Assembly (NCBI RefSeq): GCF_014656295.1
Contig: NZ_BNCD01000003.1
Span: forward strand, 1-64,000
Reading direction: 5' to 3'
DNA from: Streptomyces sulfonofaciens
Lineage (GTDB): Bacteria; Actinomycetota; Actinomycetes; Streptomycetales; Streptomycetaceae
DNA length: 64,000 bases
This document shows positions 17,480 to 26,027 of the stretch, one piece after another; the stretch's first letter is position 1; each line of letters opens with the position of its first letter. Both the position numbers and the translations under genes were made by a program. Below the pieces are notes generated by a model, which saw nothing but the letters and a program-made list of their open reading frames with translations, was not told the DNA's origin and did no database searches.

Positions 17480-18110
17480 CACCCGTTTGTCGGCCACCCT
17501 GGCCCGGTGGAGTCGGGTGCGGCTCTTCCGGACCGCACGACCAGCGGGCCGGGATGCGGGCGGAATCGTCGGTGAGCAGGTCGTCGATCCGGTCCGCATG
17601 GGTGCAGTGGACGAGGATGCAGACCCGTATGGTCTGGCGGCCGTCGACGACGGTGCTGGAGAGAAGCACACGCGGATCGTCGTTGAGCCGCGCCAGCAGG
17701 TGACGGGTGGCCCGGTCCGCCTCTTCCGCAGCCTGCGGGCTGTCATCGCGGGGGCGGGCCCGGAAGGCACGGTGGTCAAGTCCGGGCGCCGGGGAACCCC
17801 GAGCGCCTGGAACCCCGTCAGCCTGCCGTACACACGCTGGGCGAGGTCGATTTCTTCGTCGAGGGCTTCCCGGGAGGCTGCCCCGCCGCGCAGGTGCAGG
17901 TCATCCAGGCGCGCAGCCCACGCGAGGCGGTCGTGCCGGGCCGCGGGCACCGCCGAGAACGTCGCCACGGAGCCGCCGGTGGTCAGCAGGCCGGTACTGC
18001 CCTCCGGTAGACCGCACACGTCCTGCGCCATCCAGCGCAACACGCTCCTTCAGCGCGGTGAGTGCCGGAGCGCCACGGCCAAGCTGCTGTACGGGTCGGT
18101 ACCCCGGGCG
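17480..18110 (-). pseudogene. Decayed PLP-dependent decarboxylase (aromatic amino acid/glutamate type)
   Basis: Pieces of a group II PLP decarboxylase appear in three minus-strand frames. In order they are: ALTALKERV near 18060, then VLRWMAQDVCGLPEGSTGLL and TTGGSVATFSAV, then LRGGAASREALDEEIDLAQR with VYGRLTGFQALGVPRRPDL, and finally LLSSTVVDGRQTIRVCILVH with CTHADRIDDLL. The central part with the PLP-binding lysine is missing and at least two frameshifts separate the pieces. The gene was therefore once complete and has suffered an internal deletion. It lies between two LAL regulators and may be a lost target or partner. The exact 3' limit is uncertain. The 300 bases between it and the upstream regulator hold nothing recognisable. 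Confidence 0.7.
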
Positions 18111-18228
18111 TAGAACTCGGCGAGTGCGGAGGTGCACGGACCACCGTACGCCAGATCCCCAGTCCCGCAGTCTCCGGAGCGGAGTCGACGGCGCTGTCCG
18201 GTAGCCCGTGGACGGCCGGCGAGCGACA

Positions 18229-21009
18229 TCACCCGGCCGACTGCCTATCGTCACGAAGCTTGTTGGCGAGCTGGACGCGTGAATTGATTTCCAGCTTCCG
18301 GAATATGGTGCGAAGGTGCGCGGCAATCGTATTGGGGGAAAGCATGAGCTCACCGGCGGCCGACCGATTGGAGTGGCCTGCTCCCACGAGACGGGCGACA
18401 CGCTGCTCCGTGTCGGTCAGCGCTTCCCAGCCGGACAGGGGCCGCTCGCCGGCGCTGGTCCAGCGCCGGCGACGCAGGCCCGTGGCCTGCATGGCGTGCT
18501 GGACGCGGCGCACGTCCCCCAGTGCCCCCAGGTTCTGGAAGGCGTCCCCGGCCGTTTCCAGCATCTGGGTCGCCTCCGCCTTGTCGCCGCGCCGGAGCAG
18601 CGCATACCCGACCCTCTCCCATGCCCCGGCCTCGAGAAGCCTTCGCCGGCTATGCTTGATCCCTTCGAGCCCCCGCCGCAGGAGTCCGACGTCATCGGTT
18701 GTCAGTCCTTCTGCCTGGTCGGCCAAGCCGCTGATCAGGTGGGAGTTCGGATTGCGCTCGGCGTAGCAGCGGAGAAGGCGGGCCATCCGGACGGCCACAT
18801 CGTGATGACCGCTCGCGGCCGCTGCCTCGGTGAATTCGACGATCCACTCGGGAATGCCGGCCGGCTGCTCGGACCCCCTGAAACCGATGCGGAAGTCGTC
18901 CAGTATGCGGTGGTGCAGGACGAGGCGGATAGCTTCGTCGGGCTTGCCTTCGGCGAGGAGAATGCGACCCCACATGATCACCTGGCGTGGCTCGGGCGGT
19001 TCCCCGGTGACGTCCCAGTTCACTGCGCCGCAGAGCTCGCGAGCGATCCGGAGGTCGCCGCGGTGGAGGGCGATCCGGGCCATGACGACCTTCGCCGCTT
19101 TCTGGAAAACATGTTGTGGACCATCTCCCAGGGCCATCAGCGCGGCGAAGCCGGTGCTGGATTCGTCGAGTCGGCCTTTTCGGAAGTCAAGCACTGCTTG
19201 GGCGAACAGCAGACCGGGAATTTGGTACGAAGTTCCTGTGTCGTCGGCGCTGCGCCGGCTCAGCAGAATCAGGCGGCTAGCGGAGTCATATTCGTCCACG
19301 AGCAGCAGGGTCATGATCTCGCCCACATCGAAAGATCGTCCAGTGGAGCGCAGCAGCGAGAACTGCTCCAGAGCCGCGCTGACGCGGCCTTCGGTCAGCG
19401 CGATGTCGGCCCGCGCGCGCAGGGCAAGGGCCTCGGCGGACCGGTCGCCGCTGCGGCCGGCCTCTTCGAGCACCTTGACGCTGACCTGTTTGGCCCGGAC
19501 AAGGTCCCTCCCTCGCGAGAGCGCGAGCGCGTGGAGGCTGAGCAGGTGCCGACGTGTTCTGGGCGAAAGTCCGTTCAGTGCGAGTGCCGCCTCGATCCTC
19601 GCGCACATCTCGTCGGGCCTGCCCAGGCTCCACAGCAGCCAGGCCAGCCTTCCCTGGATGCGTGCTGTGTCCTCGTTACTGAGATGGTTTTCCAGGAGGT
19701 CGTCGCCCAGCGCCATCGCCTCACGCGTGCGGTGGGCCTCGCCGAGGATATCGATGGCCTCCTCGCCGAGGCGCAACGACAGGTTGTCCCACCGTGGCAG
19801 CAGGGCGAGGGCGGCGACAATGAGGTCGGCCGCCGTCATGGGAGCGAGGGTACGCAGTGCCGCGGCCGCCCGGTGCAGGATGTCGACTGCTCTGCGGTCG
19901 TTCTTCACCGCACTCACCAGCAGATGGGGCGCCGCTTCCACGGGATCGTCGCCGGTCGTCAGGAGCAGCTCCGCCGCGGCCCGGTGGAGCATGGTGCGCA
20001 TCGGGTGAGGCACGTCCGCGTAGACCGCTTGCCGTACCAGGTCGTGACGGAAGACGATGCGGTCCTTGTCGGTCCCGAGGACACCGGCCCGCATGGCCTG
20101 TTCCAGCCAGCGGATGACGTCCTCGGTCGAGGCACCGTCCAGCAGCGCCGCGGCATCGTCGATGCGGAATGACCGTCCCAGAACGGCGCCGACGGCCAGG
20201 ACGCGGCGGACCTCCTCGGGCAGCGAGTGCAGCCTGCCGCGCAGTCCCGTCACAAACGGGGCGGGAAGTTCCTGGCCGCCGGTCGCCGCGTCGTCGCCCG
20301 CGGGTCCGGCCTCCACGCACATGGCATCGATCAGTTCGACCGCGAGGTAGGGCACGCCGTTCGCCCCCTGCAGCAGACGCACCAGACGCTCGCCCGGTGG
20401 AGCACCCAACCGGTCCCGGGCGACCAGTTCGACATCGGAGGCCGCCAACGGCTGGAGGTCGACGACCTCGACGGGAATGTCCGTCCTCACGGCGGCATGC
20501 ACCTTCTCCGCCGTTCCAGCAGGGTCTGTGCGGGAACTGAGCATCCACACAACGGGCACATCCGCCAGCCGCACAGGCAGGGTGCGAAGAGCGAAGACGC
20601 TGAGGCGATCGGCCCATTGGACATCGTCCACCGCGATGAGGAGCGGGGACCGCATCGCGTGCTCCTCCAGCACTCCGGCCAGCCGGTCCACAAGCCACAG
20701 CTTCTGGCGGTACAGAGGTGCAAGGTCCGCGAAGGCTTCGGCCGACAGGAGCGGGCGGCTTCCGAAGCGCAACGCCGCGAGGAGAGGAGCCATCGGAGCG
20801 ATCTGGTTCTGCTCTTCCGCTTTCCCGAAACCGATCGTGAATCCCAGGCGGGAAGCCTGTGCCACCACTGTGTCCAGCAGGGCGGTCTTGCCGATGCCGG
20901 GCTCCCCACGGACGAACACGGCTGCGCCCTGCCCCGTCTGCTCCACTCGTCGAAGGAGGCTGAGAACCCGGCTCATCTCATCCGCACGTCCTCTGAGAAC
21001 TGGTTTCAC
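18229..21009 (-). CDS. LAL-type LuxR family transcriptional regulator 2
   Basis: Second large LAL regulator, 926 residues from the GTG at 21009. That start is chosen because GGAAGG lies just upstream and because the residues further upstream in the frame are arginine-rich and not LAL-like. Walker A is RGEPGIGKTALLD near residue 33 and Walker B is SPLLIAVDDVQWADR near 130. The middle region is helical. The C-terminal HTH reads LTDTEQRVARLVGAGHSNRS followed by LSPNTIAAHLRTIFRKLEI. Overall design matches LAL regulator 1, but the sequences differ substantially, so they are not a recent duplication. Ligand and targets are unknown. Confidence 0.9.
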   Translation of the reverse strand: MKPVLRGRADEMSRVLSLLRRVEQTGQGAAVFVRGEPGIGKTALLDTVVAQASRLGFTIGFGKAEEQNQIAPMAPLLAALRFGSRPLLSAEAFADLAPLYRQKLWLVDRLAGVLEEHAMRSPLLIAVDDVQWADRLSVFALRTLPVRLADVPVVWMLSSRTDPAGTAEKVHAAVRTDIPVEVVDLQPLAASDVELVARDRLGAPPGERLVRLLQGANGVPYLAVELIDAMCVEAGPAGDDAATGGQELPAPFVTGLRGRLHSLPEEVRRVLAVGAVLGRSFRIDDAAALLDGASTEDVIRWLEQAMRAGVLGTDKDRIVFRHDLVRQAVYADVPHPMRTMLHRAAAELLLTTGDDPVEAAPHLLVSAVKNDRRAVDILHRAAAALRTLAPMTAADLIVAALALLPRWDNLSLRLGEEAIDILGEAHRTREAMALGDDLLENHLSNEDTARIQGRLAWLLWSLGRPDEMCARIEAALALNGLSPRTRRHLLSLHALALSRGRDLVRAKQVSVKVLEEAGRSGDRSAEALALRARADIALTEGRVSAALEQFSLLRSTGRSFDVGEIMTLLLVDEYDSASRLILLSRRSADDTGTSYQIPGLLFAQAVLDFRKGRLDESSTGFAALMALGDGPQHVFQKAAKVVMARIALHRGDLRIARELCGAVNWDVTGEPPEPRQVIMWGRILLAEGKPDEAIRLVLHHRILDDFRIGFRGSEQPAGIPEWIVEFTEAAAASGHHDVAVRMARLLRCYAERNPNSHLISGLADQAEGLTTDDVGLLRRGLEGIKHSRRRLLEAGAWERVGYALLRRGDKAEATQMLETAGDAFQNLGALGDVRRVQHAMQATGLRRRRWTSAGERPLSGWEALTDTEQRVARLVGAGHSNRSAAGELMLSPNTIAAHLRTIFRKLEINSRVQLANKLRDDRQSAG

Positions 21010-21531
21010 GACCGCCGCCTTCCGACGCTGCCGCGGCCGGCGGCGGCCGCCTCGGCGAGGAGCGGGAGTACGTCCTCGTCGACGGGAGTCGCGTGGCAGC
21101 CACCGCATTTCAGCACGGCATCGGTCGCCGCCCCGCCGCGTCCGCGGAGGCTGCCGGTAACGTGCCATGTCCCGGGCACGGCATCTCCTCTCCTTCAACG
21201 CGGGCGGCCCGAATGGACGACCGGCCCGCGCCTGGCTCCGCCTCACTACGACGGGTCGCCCTTGCCCCCACTCTGCGCCAGTTCAGTCCACCGGTACACG
21301 AAGACCGTCAACACGCCCGACCTCGATTGCAGACAGCATTTTCCATATTTTCCATGCTGCGACGGCCGGGCTCTCCGCCGGTGCGGCCGGCCTCGGTCTG
21401 CCGACGTCCGGCAGAACGCAACCGTGGAAGGAACGCCCGCCACGAGGCGTCCCTCCGCGAGAGCGGCCCGCGCCCGAGCCTCGGGACTGCGCGCGGCTGC
21501 GGGTGCCCCCGTCAGTCCCGGTCAGCCCTCG
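21010..21531. other. Intergenic region upstream of LAL regulator 2
   Basis: This 522-base gap contains the likely promoter of the LAL regulator and a somewhat AT-richer patch around 21330-21360. No gene is supported; the upstream extension of the LAL frame is arginine-rich and non-conserved. Confidence 0.4.
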
Positions 21532-21978
21532 TCAGGAGGTTTCGATCGCGTTCTTGATGCGCCGGCCGAAAGCGGGTGCGTCCTTGCGGGACGCGCTGAC
21601 CGCGAGACCGACCAGCAGCTTGCCGAAGCCGTGGCCCTCCAGCACGTTGAACAGCCGCATCCGGGTCTTCCCGTCCCCGGTCAGTTGCAGGTCGTAGCCG
21701 CCTTCGGTCGTGGTCACCGTGTTCTTGGACAGTTCCGTCCAGCGGATCTTGAACGGGGCCTCCAGGGCGGTGATCCTGATTTCGCGCTGCGAGGTCATGC
21801 CCGCATCCTTCGCGGTGCTGCGGAACATCGTACCGACCGTGGTGGCACCGGCCGGATCCTTGTCGATCCGCTGCACCCGCGGGCTGAACTGCGGATCATT
21901 CGTGCCCTCCGCGAGAAAGGCGAAGACCTCCTCGATGGGCCGATCGATCTCGGTGACTACTTCGATCTGTCCGCTCAT
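21532..21978 (-). CDS. SRPBCC (polyketide cyclase/START-like) family protein
   Basis: Small START/SRPBCC-fold protein of 148 residues. It opens IEVVTEIDRPIEEVFAFLAE, the usual first strand and helix, with NDPQFSPRVQRIDK and a C-terminal amphipathic helix GKLLVGLAVSASRKDAPAF. Such proteins bind hydrophobic ligands in a central cavity; in this form they are usually of unknown function. The ATG at 21978 sits just beyond the edge of an IS remnant, so the natural upstream region, including the promoter, may have been replaced by IS sequence. Confidence 0.8.
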   Translation of the reverse strand: MSGQIEVVTEIDRPIEEVFAFLAEGTNDPQFSPRVQRIDKDPAGATTVGTMFRSTAKDAGMTSQREIRITALEAPFKIRWTELSKNTVTTTEGGYDLQLTGDGKTRMRLFNVLEGHGFGKLLVGLAVSASRKDAPAFGRRIKNAIETS

Positions 21979-21983
21979 GACGA

Positions 21984-22450
21984 TCACTCCCTCGTTCCAG
22001 AATAACGTCGTCCGAGCATCGAGACGATGACGTGAGTGTGGGCCAGGCCCAGGGCCTGCTTCATCTCGCGGTAGTCGTGCTCGATCCGCCAGCGGAGCTC
22101 GGACAGCCGCACAAGCGTGGTCAGCGGGGTGTCGTCGGGCAGGTTGGAGAGCCGGAACTGCACCGGCTCTGACGCGGTGGCGGGCCACTCCGCCAGCAGC
22201 CAGCATGCGGGCAGCTCCGATCCCCCGACGGCCTTGCGGATTCTCCCGTCCGGGCAGCCGGATCCGCAGACCACGAAGCGCGAGTACAGGCGCTTGAACC
22301 CGCTGCGGCCGGTGCCCCGGCGGGATCCCTCCCGCCACTGCACGGGCTGGGCCGCCTGCTTTCCCGCGGCGCTGACCAGCTCTTTCACGCTCTTGGCCGC
22401 CTCGGGGTATGAAGGGCCGGGTCGGACGTCCACGACCGCTGTGGGGCGGG
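21984..22450 (-). pseudogene. IS701-like (DDE) transposase internal fragment
   Basis: The minus-strand frame gives SVKELVSAAGKQAAQPVQWR, SGFKRLYSRFVVCG, ELPACWLLAEWPA, and LSNLPDDTPLTTLVRLSELR with WRIEHDYREMKQALGLAH. This is the conserved C-terminal catalytic part of Streptomyces IS701/IS4-type transposases, including the YREMKQALGL region. Both the N-terminus and the last part after GLAH are missing, so it is dead. It directly abuts an IS3-type fragment. Confidence 0.75.
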
Positions 22451-22539
22451 GTCTGCAGCGTCGCGTCGTGCGGGTGGCGGTGACAGTGGCCGGGACTTCA
22501 CCGCCGCCCGGCCCGGCACCCGGCTGCTCCCGGCGCTCC

Positions 22540-22704
22540 TCCACCACGGTCGATCCGCTCACGCTTGCCCCAGCCGCGCAGGATCTCCCGGCTCACCCCC
22601 GGATCCCGCGCGACCTCCGTGATCGTCTTGTCGGAGGAGCGAACCAACGCGATCACGGCCCGCTTGAACCCCACCGAGTACCGCTTCGAGTACTGGCTAC
22701 CCAC
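22540..22704 (-). pseudogene. IS3-family OrfA N-terminal fragment
   Basis: Starting with GTG at 22704, the frame reads MGSQYSKRYSVGFKRAVIAL and ITEVARDPGVSREILRGW, the HTH N-terminus of an IS3-type OrfA. It degenerates after about 55 residues and runs into the IS701-like fragment. OrfB is absent. The sequence TGGACACCTGGAG about 45 bases upstream may be the outer end of this element. Confidence 0.7.
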
Positions 22705-22710
22705 CTGGCA

Positions 22711-22818
22711 CTACTTTCTTCGGACCCTCACCTCCCAGACTCCAGGTGTCCAGCCACACGGGGAAGCTTCAACGACCGGCTCCTCCACGGACTCGTGCTC
22801 GGTGATGGTCTCGCTCAT
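22711..22818 (-). pseudogene. Small coding sequence truncated by IS3-type insertion
   Basis: A 35-codon frame starts at an ATG with AAGGAG seven bases upstream and reads MSETITEHESVEEPVVEASP, then Cys-Gly-Trp. The acidic start looks like a natural N-terminus. From about codon 22 the codons appear to belong to the IS end, so this is probably the first 20 residues of a longer gene cut by the insertion. It begins 54 bases after the aldo/keto reductase stop, so the two may have been co-transcribed. The original product cannot be told. A short peptide gene is the alternative reading. Confidence 0.4.
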
Positions 22819-22872
22819 CAGGCGTCTCCTTGATCATCGGATCCGCCGTTGATTAGTCAGACACTCCCGGAA

Positions 22873-23898
22873 TCAGCGCCTGGGACGCACGTCGAGATTG
22901 CCGTACTGCTCGCCACGCACCTGTGCGGGGTCGAACAGACCCGAGAGGAATGCGATGTCGTCCGCGCTGAGCGGCACCGCTGTGGCGGCGATGTTCTGTC
23001 GTGCGTACGGTGCCCGCTTCGTGCCGGGGATGGGGGCAATGTCGTAGGGCTGGGCGAGCAGCCAGGCCAGGGCGATCTGCCCTGGGGCGTGTCCCCGCTC
23101 GTCGGCGAACGCCTTCAACTGTTCGATGAGGCGCAGGTTGTGCGCGAAGTTCTCTTCCTGGAACTTGGGCAAGGTGGCGCGGAAGTCGTCGCTGGACAGC
23201 GAGGGAGTGCCGGTGAAGCCGCCGGCGAGGGCGGCTCGGCCCAGGGGACTGTAGGGCACGAAGGTGATGCCCAGCTCGCGGCAGGTGGCAAGCACCTCCT
23301 GCTCCACCTCGCGGGCCCACAGCGAGTACTCGCTCTGGAGAGCCGATATCGGCGCCACCGCGGCCGCTCGGTGCAGCAGGTCCGGCTCGACCGAGCTGAG
23401 TCCGAGCGTGCGCACCTTGCCCGCGGTCACCAGGTCGGCCATCGCGCCCACGGTGTCCTCGATCGGCACTGTGGGGTCGAGGCGGTGGTAGTAGTAGAGG
23501 TCGATGTGGTCGACACCGAGGCGGCGCAGGCTTTCGTCGCAGGCGGCGGCGACGTATTCGGGCCTCCCATCGAAGGTCACCCCGCCCTCCGGGGCGGGTT
23601 TCGCGCCGAACTTGGTGGCCAGGACGACCCTGTCGCGTACGCCGCGCACGGCCCGGCCCAGTAGTTCCTCGTTGTGTCCGAAGGCCTTGCTGGACTTCTG
23701 GTCGGTGGCCGAGGAAGCCGCGCCGTAGATGTCGGAGGTGTCGAAGAAGTCGATGCCGGCGTCCATGGCTGCCCCGATCGTGGCGATGGAGTCCTCGTCG
23801 TCCGCGTCGCCGTAGTACTGGGACATTCCCATGCATCCCAGGCCGATCGGCCGGATGGAGACGTCGCTGTGTCCGAGGGTGATACGGGCTTTTTGCAT
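22873..23898 (-). CDS. Aldo/keto reductase
   Basis: NADPH-dependent aldo/keto reductase of 341 residues (YajO/AKR13-like). The catalytic tetrad is visible: Asp in FFDTSDIYG near residue 55, Tyr in the same segment, Lys in LATKFGAK near 95, and His in DLYYYHRLD near 140. The C-terminal cofactor region contains APIPGTKRAPYARQN near 295. The ATG at 23898 follows AAGGAAC. It lies immediately downstream, on the same strand, of a broken aldehyde dehydrogenase and 0.6 kb from an intact one, suggesting a carbonyl/aldehyde-handling set. It could therefore fall under the nearby TetR regulator. Confidence 0.88.
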   Translation of the reverse strand: MQKARITLGHSDVSIRPIGLGCMGMSQYYGDADDEDSIATIGAAMDAGIDFFDTSDIYGAASSATDQKSSKAFGHNEELLGRAVRGVRDRVVLATKFGAKPAPEGGVTFDGRPEYVAAACDESLRRLGVDHIDLYYYHRLDPTVPIEDTVGAMADLVTAGKVRTLGLSSVEPDLLHRAAAVAPISALQSEYSLWAREVEQEVLATCRELGITFVPYSPLGRAALAGGFTGTPSLSSDDFRATLPKFQEENFAHNLRLIEQLKAFADERGHAPGQIALAWLLAQPYDIAPIPGTKRAPYARQNIAATAVPLSADDIAFLSGLFDPAQVRGEQYGNLDVRPRR

Positions 23899-23932
23899 AA
23901 TGTTCCTTGGTCTTTCAGAGTCCTTGTAGCTG

Positions 23933-24350
23933 TCAGGCAGCGATAGCGGCGATGGTCTTGTACTCGATGTACTGGGCGAGGCCCGTGGCTCCGAACTCGC
24001 GGCCGATGCCGCTGCTCTTGGCGCCCCCCCGAAGGCGCCGCCTGTGTCGATGGGACGCCGTTGACGGGCACCCGCCCGGCGACACACCGCCGGCGAGGCC
24101 GTACTTGGAGTCGTTGGCGATGCGCACGGGACCGTCCTCGTCGTCGAAGGGGATGACGATCAGGACGGGGCCGAAGTCCTCCTCGCGAGCGATCCGCAGG
24201 GCGCTCTCGACGTCAGCGAACAGTGTCGGACGGACGTGGTGTCCGCCTTCCGGTCTCTCGGGCGTCCGTGTGTCGCCGGTGACCAGCCGGGCTCCTTCGA
24301 CGACGCCGAGGACGATGCGCCGACAGCCGCGGTGGAACCGGTGAAGGCGT
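23933..24350 (-). pseudogene. Broken aldehyde dehydrogenase copy
   Basis: Fragments resemble the adjacent intact aldehyde dehydrogenase: FTGSTAAVG near 24330, GVVEGARLVTGDTRTPE, VRPTLFADVESALRIAREED, FGPVLIVIPFDDEDGPVRIA, KSSGIGREFGATGLAQYIEY and a terminal KTIAAIAA. The stretch between FTGSTAA and EGARLVTG, including the catalytic Cys, is deleted. The part before KSSGIG is frameshifted, so it is non-functional. Differences from the neighbour throughout show it is a diverged paralogue, not a recent copy. Confidence 0.8.
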
Positions 24351-24464
24351 GGCCACTGGACACCTGTCAAGCGTCCAGTGGCCCACACGTTGGCGCGGTA
24401 CGCCGTCGTCGCGGGGGCGCCCACACCGTGTGCCACGCTTGTGAGGCCGGGGACCCTGAGTGTC

Positions 24465-25904
24465 TTACACCGAGACCGTCTTGTACTCGATGTACTGGCT
24501 CAGCCCCACGGGCCCGAACTCCCGACCGATGCCGCTTGCCTTGTACCCGCCGAACGGGCCCTCCAGGGAGTGGGGAGCGCCGTTGACGGAGAACGTTCCG
24601 GTCCTGACCTGGCGTGCGATGGCCAGGCCGCGTTCTTCGTCGGAGGTCCACACTCCGCCGCCGAGACCGTAGGGGGAGTCGTTGGCGATGCGCACCGCCT
24701 CCTCGTCGGTGTCGAAGGGGATGACCACCAGCACCGGGCCGAAGATCTCCTCCTGCGCGATCCGCATCGAGTTGTCGACGTCTGCGAAGAGCGTCGGCCG
24801 CACGTAGTAACCGTGCGCGAGTCCTTCCGGGACCTCGGGGCCACCGGTGACCAGTCGGGCTCCTTCTTCGATGCCGAGGTGGATGTACGAGATCACCCGC
24901 TGCTGCTGGTCCTCCCGGACCATGGGGCCGATGAAGGTGGCCGGGTCGGCGGGGTCCCCGACCGTGAGCGACTCCACCATGCCCTTCAGCCGCGCGAGGG
25001 TCTCGTCGTACCGGCCGCGGTGGACCAGGATCCGGGTGTGGGCCACGCAGTTCTCGGCGTTGTTGCCGAAGGAGAGGAACTTCAGCCCTTCGCTCAGTGC
25101 GTCGAGGTCGGCGTCGTCGAGCACGATGGCTGCGGACTTGCCGCCGAGTTCGAGGCTGACCCGCTTGAGCTGCTCGCCGGCGATCGAGGCGATGCGGCGG
25201 CCGGCGGCCGTGGATCCGGTGAAGGCGATCTTGTCCACGCCGGGGTGGGACACGAGGTACTCACTGGTCTCGCGGTCGGCGGGCAGGATGCTGAGCACAC
25301 CCTCCGGCAGTCCCGCCTCGTTGAACAGCTCACCCAGCAGGAGCGTGCTGAGCGCTGTCTCCGGTGAGGCCTTGAGCACGGCGGTGCAGCCCGCGAGCAG
25401 TGCCGGCACCAGCTTGACGAGAGCGGACTGGTGCGGGGCGTTCCACGGGATCACCGCGGCGACCACACCCACCGGCTCCCGGCGCACCAGGGTCCTGGTC
25501 CCTTCGGCGGTAGCGCGGGAGATGTCCTCCTCCCAGGCGAAGGAGTCGGCCGCGCGCAGGAAGGCGGCGGTCTGTTCGGACAGCGCCTTTGTGGTCCAGC
25601 CGGTGAACCAACGGGCCGAGCCGTTCTCGGCCGTGGTCAGGTCGGCGATCTCGTCCGCGCGGGCGGCGTGGAGCTCGGAGAAGCGGGCGATCACGCGCGC
25701 CCGCTCGGCGGCGCTCATACGCGGCCACGGCCCGTTGTCGAATGCCTCTCGCGCGGCACGCACGGCACGGTCGACATCGGGGGGCGTGGCCTCGGCCGCC
25801 CGTCCGACCAGGGACTGGTCATGAGGTGAGCGGACCTCCAGGAGCTCGGCCCGGGTCGGCTCGACCCACTGGCCACCCACGTACAACTTCGGGTAATTGA
25901 TCAT
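24465..25904 (-). CDS. Aldehyde dehydrogenase (NAD(P)+)
   Basis: Soluble aldehyde dehydrogenase of 479 residues, oxidising an aldehyde to its acid. Visible motifs: PWNAPHQSALVKLVPALLAG (cofactor fold, near residue 150), FTGSTAAGRR near 228, the general-base Glu in SLELGGKSAAI near 252, the catalytic Cys in GNNAENCVAHTR near 287, and EIFGPVLVVIPF near 380. The start at 25904 (MINYPKLYVGG) is typical; an in-frame ATG at 25922 would add six residues and has AAAGG ahead of it. It is transcribed divergently from a TetR regulator across an intergenic region with a strong inverted repeat, so repression by that TetR protein is likely. Confidence 0.9.
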   Translation of the reverse strand: MINYPKLYVGGQWVEPTRAELLEVRSPHDQSLVGRAAEATPPDVDRAVRAAREAFDNGPWPRMSAAERARVIARFSELHAARADEIADLTTAENGSARWFTGWTTKALSEQTAAFLRAADSFAWEEDISRATAEGTRTLVRREPVGVVAAVIPWNAPHQSALVKLVPALLAGCTAVLKASPETALSTLLLGELFNEAGLPEGVLSILPADRETSEYLVSHPGVDKIAFTGSTAAGRRIASIAGEQLKRVSLELGGKSAAIVLDDADLDALSEGLKFLSFGNNAENCVAHTRILVHRGRYDETLARLKGMVESLTVGDPADPATFIGPMVREDQQQRVISYIHLGIEEGARLVTGGPEVPEGLAHGYYVRPTLFADVDNSMRIAQEEIFGPVLVVIPFDTDEEAVRIANDSPYGLGGGVWTSDEERGLAIARQVRTGTFSVNGAPHSLEGPFGGYKASGIGREFGPVGLSQYIEYKTVSV

Positions 25905-25968
25905 GATCTTCAAGCTTCCCATGAACCTTTTTGTCAGTAAATGATGCTGTTTGCTTCTCCTCGACCAC

Positions 25969-26015
25969 GTTAACACAACGCCGTTTCACTAACAAGGGAA
26001 CATCGTTGTGCTAAC
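25969..26015. promoter_or_regulatory. Candidate TetR operator (12-base inverted repeat)
   Basis: GTTAACACAACG at 25969-25980 is repeated in inverted form as CGTTGTGCTAAC at 26004-26015, with 11 of 12 bases paired and 23 bases between the arms. It lies between the divergent aldehyde dehydrogenase and tetR starts, the right arm ending 12 bases before the tetR GTG. This arrangement suits a TetR dimer, or two dimers, controlling both genes. Confidence 0.65.
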
Positions 26016-26027
26016 CTGGCCGTTGTC

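Noticed and set aside
22711..22818. Candidate RiPP precursor peptide
   Set aside because: The acidic leader-like start is suggestive, but the Cys/Trp-containing tail appears to belong to the IS end, and no modifying enzyme is nearby.
14394..25904. Possible secondary-metabolite cluster around the LAL regulators
   Set aside because: No polyketide synthase, NRPS, terpene synthase or RiPP core enzyme is present. The genes are regulators, hydrolases, dehydrogenases and relics.
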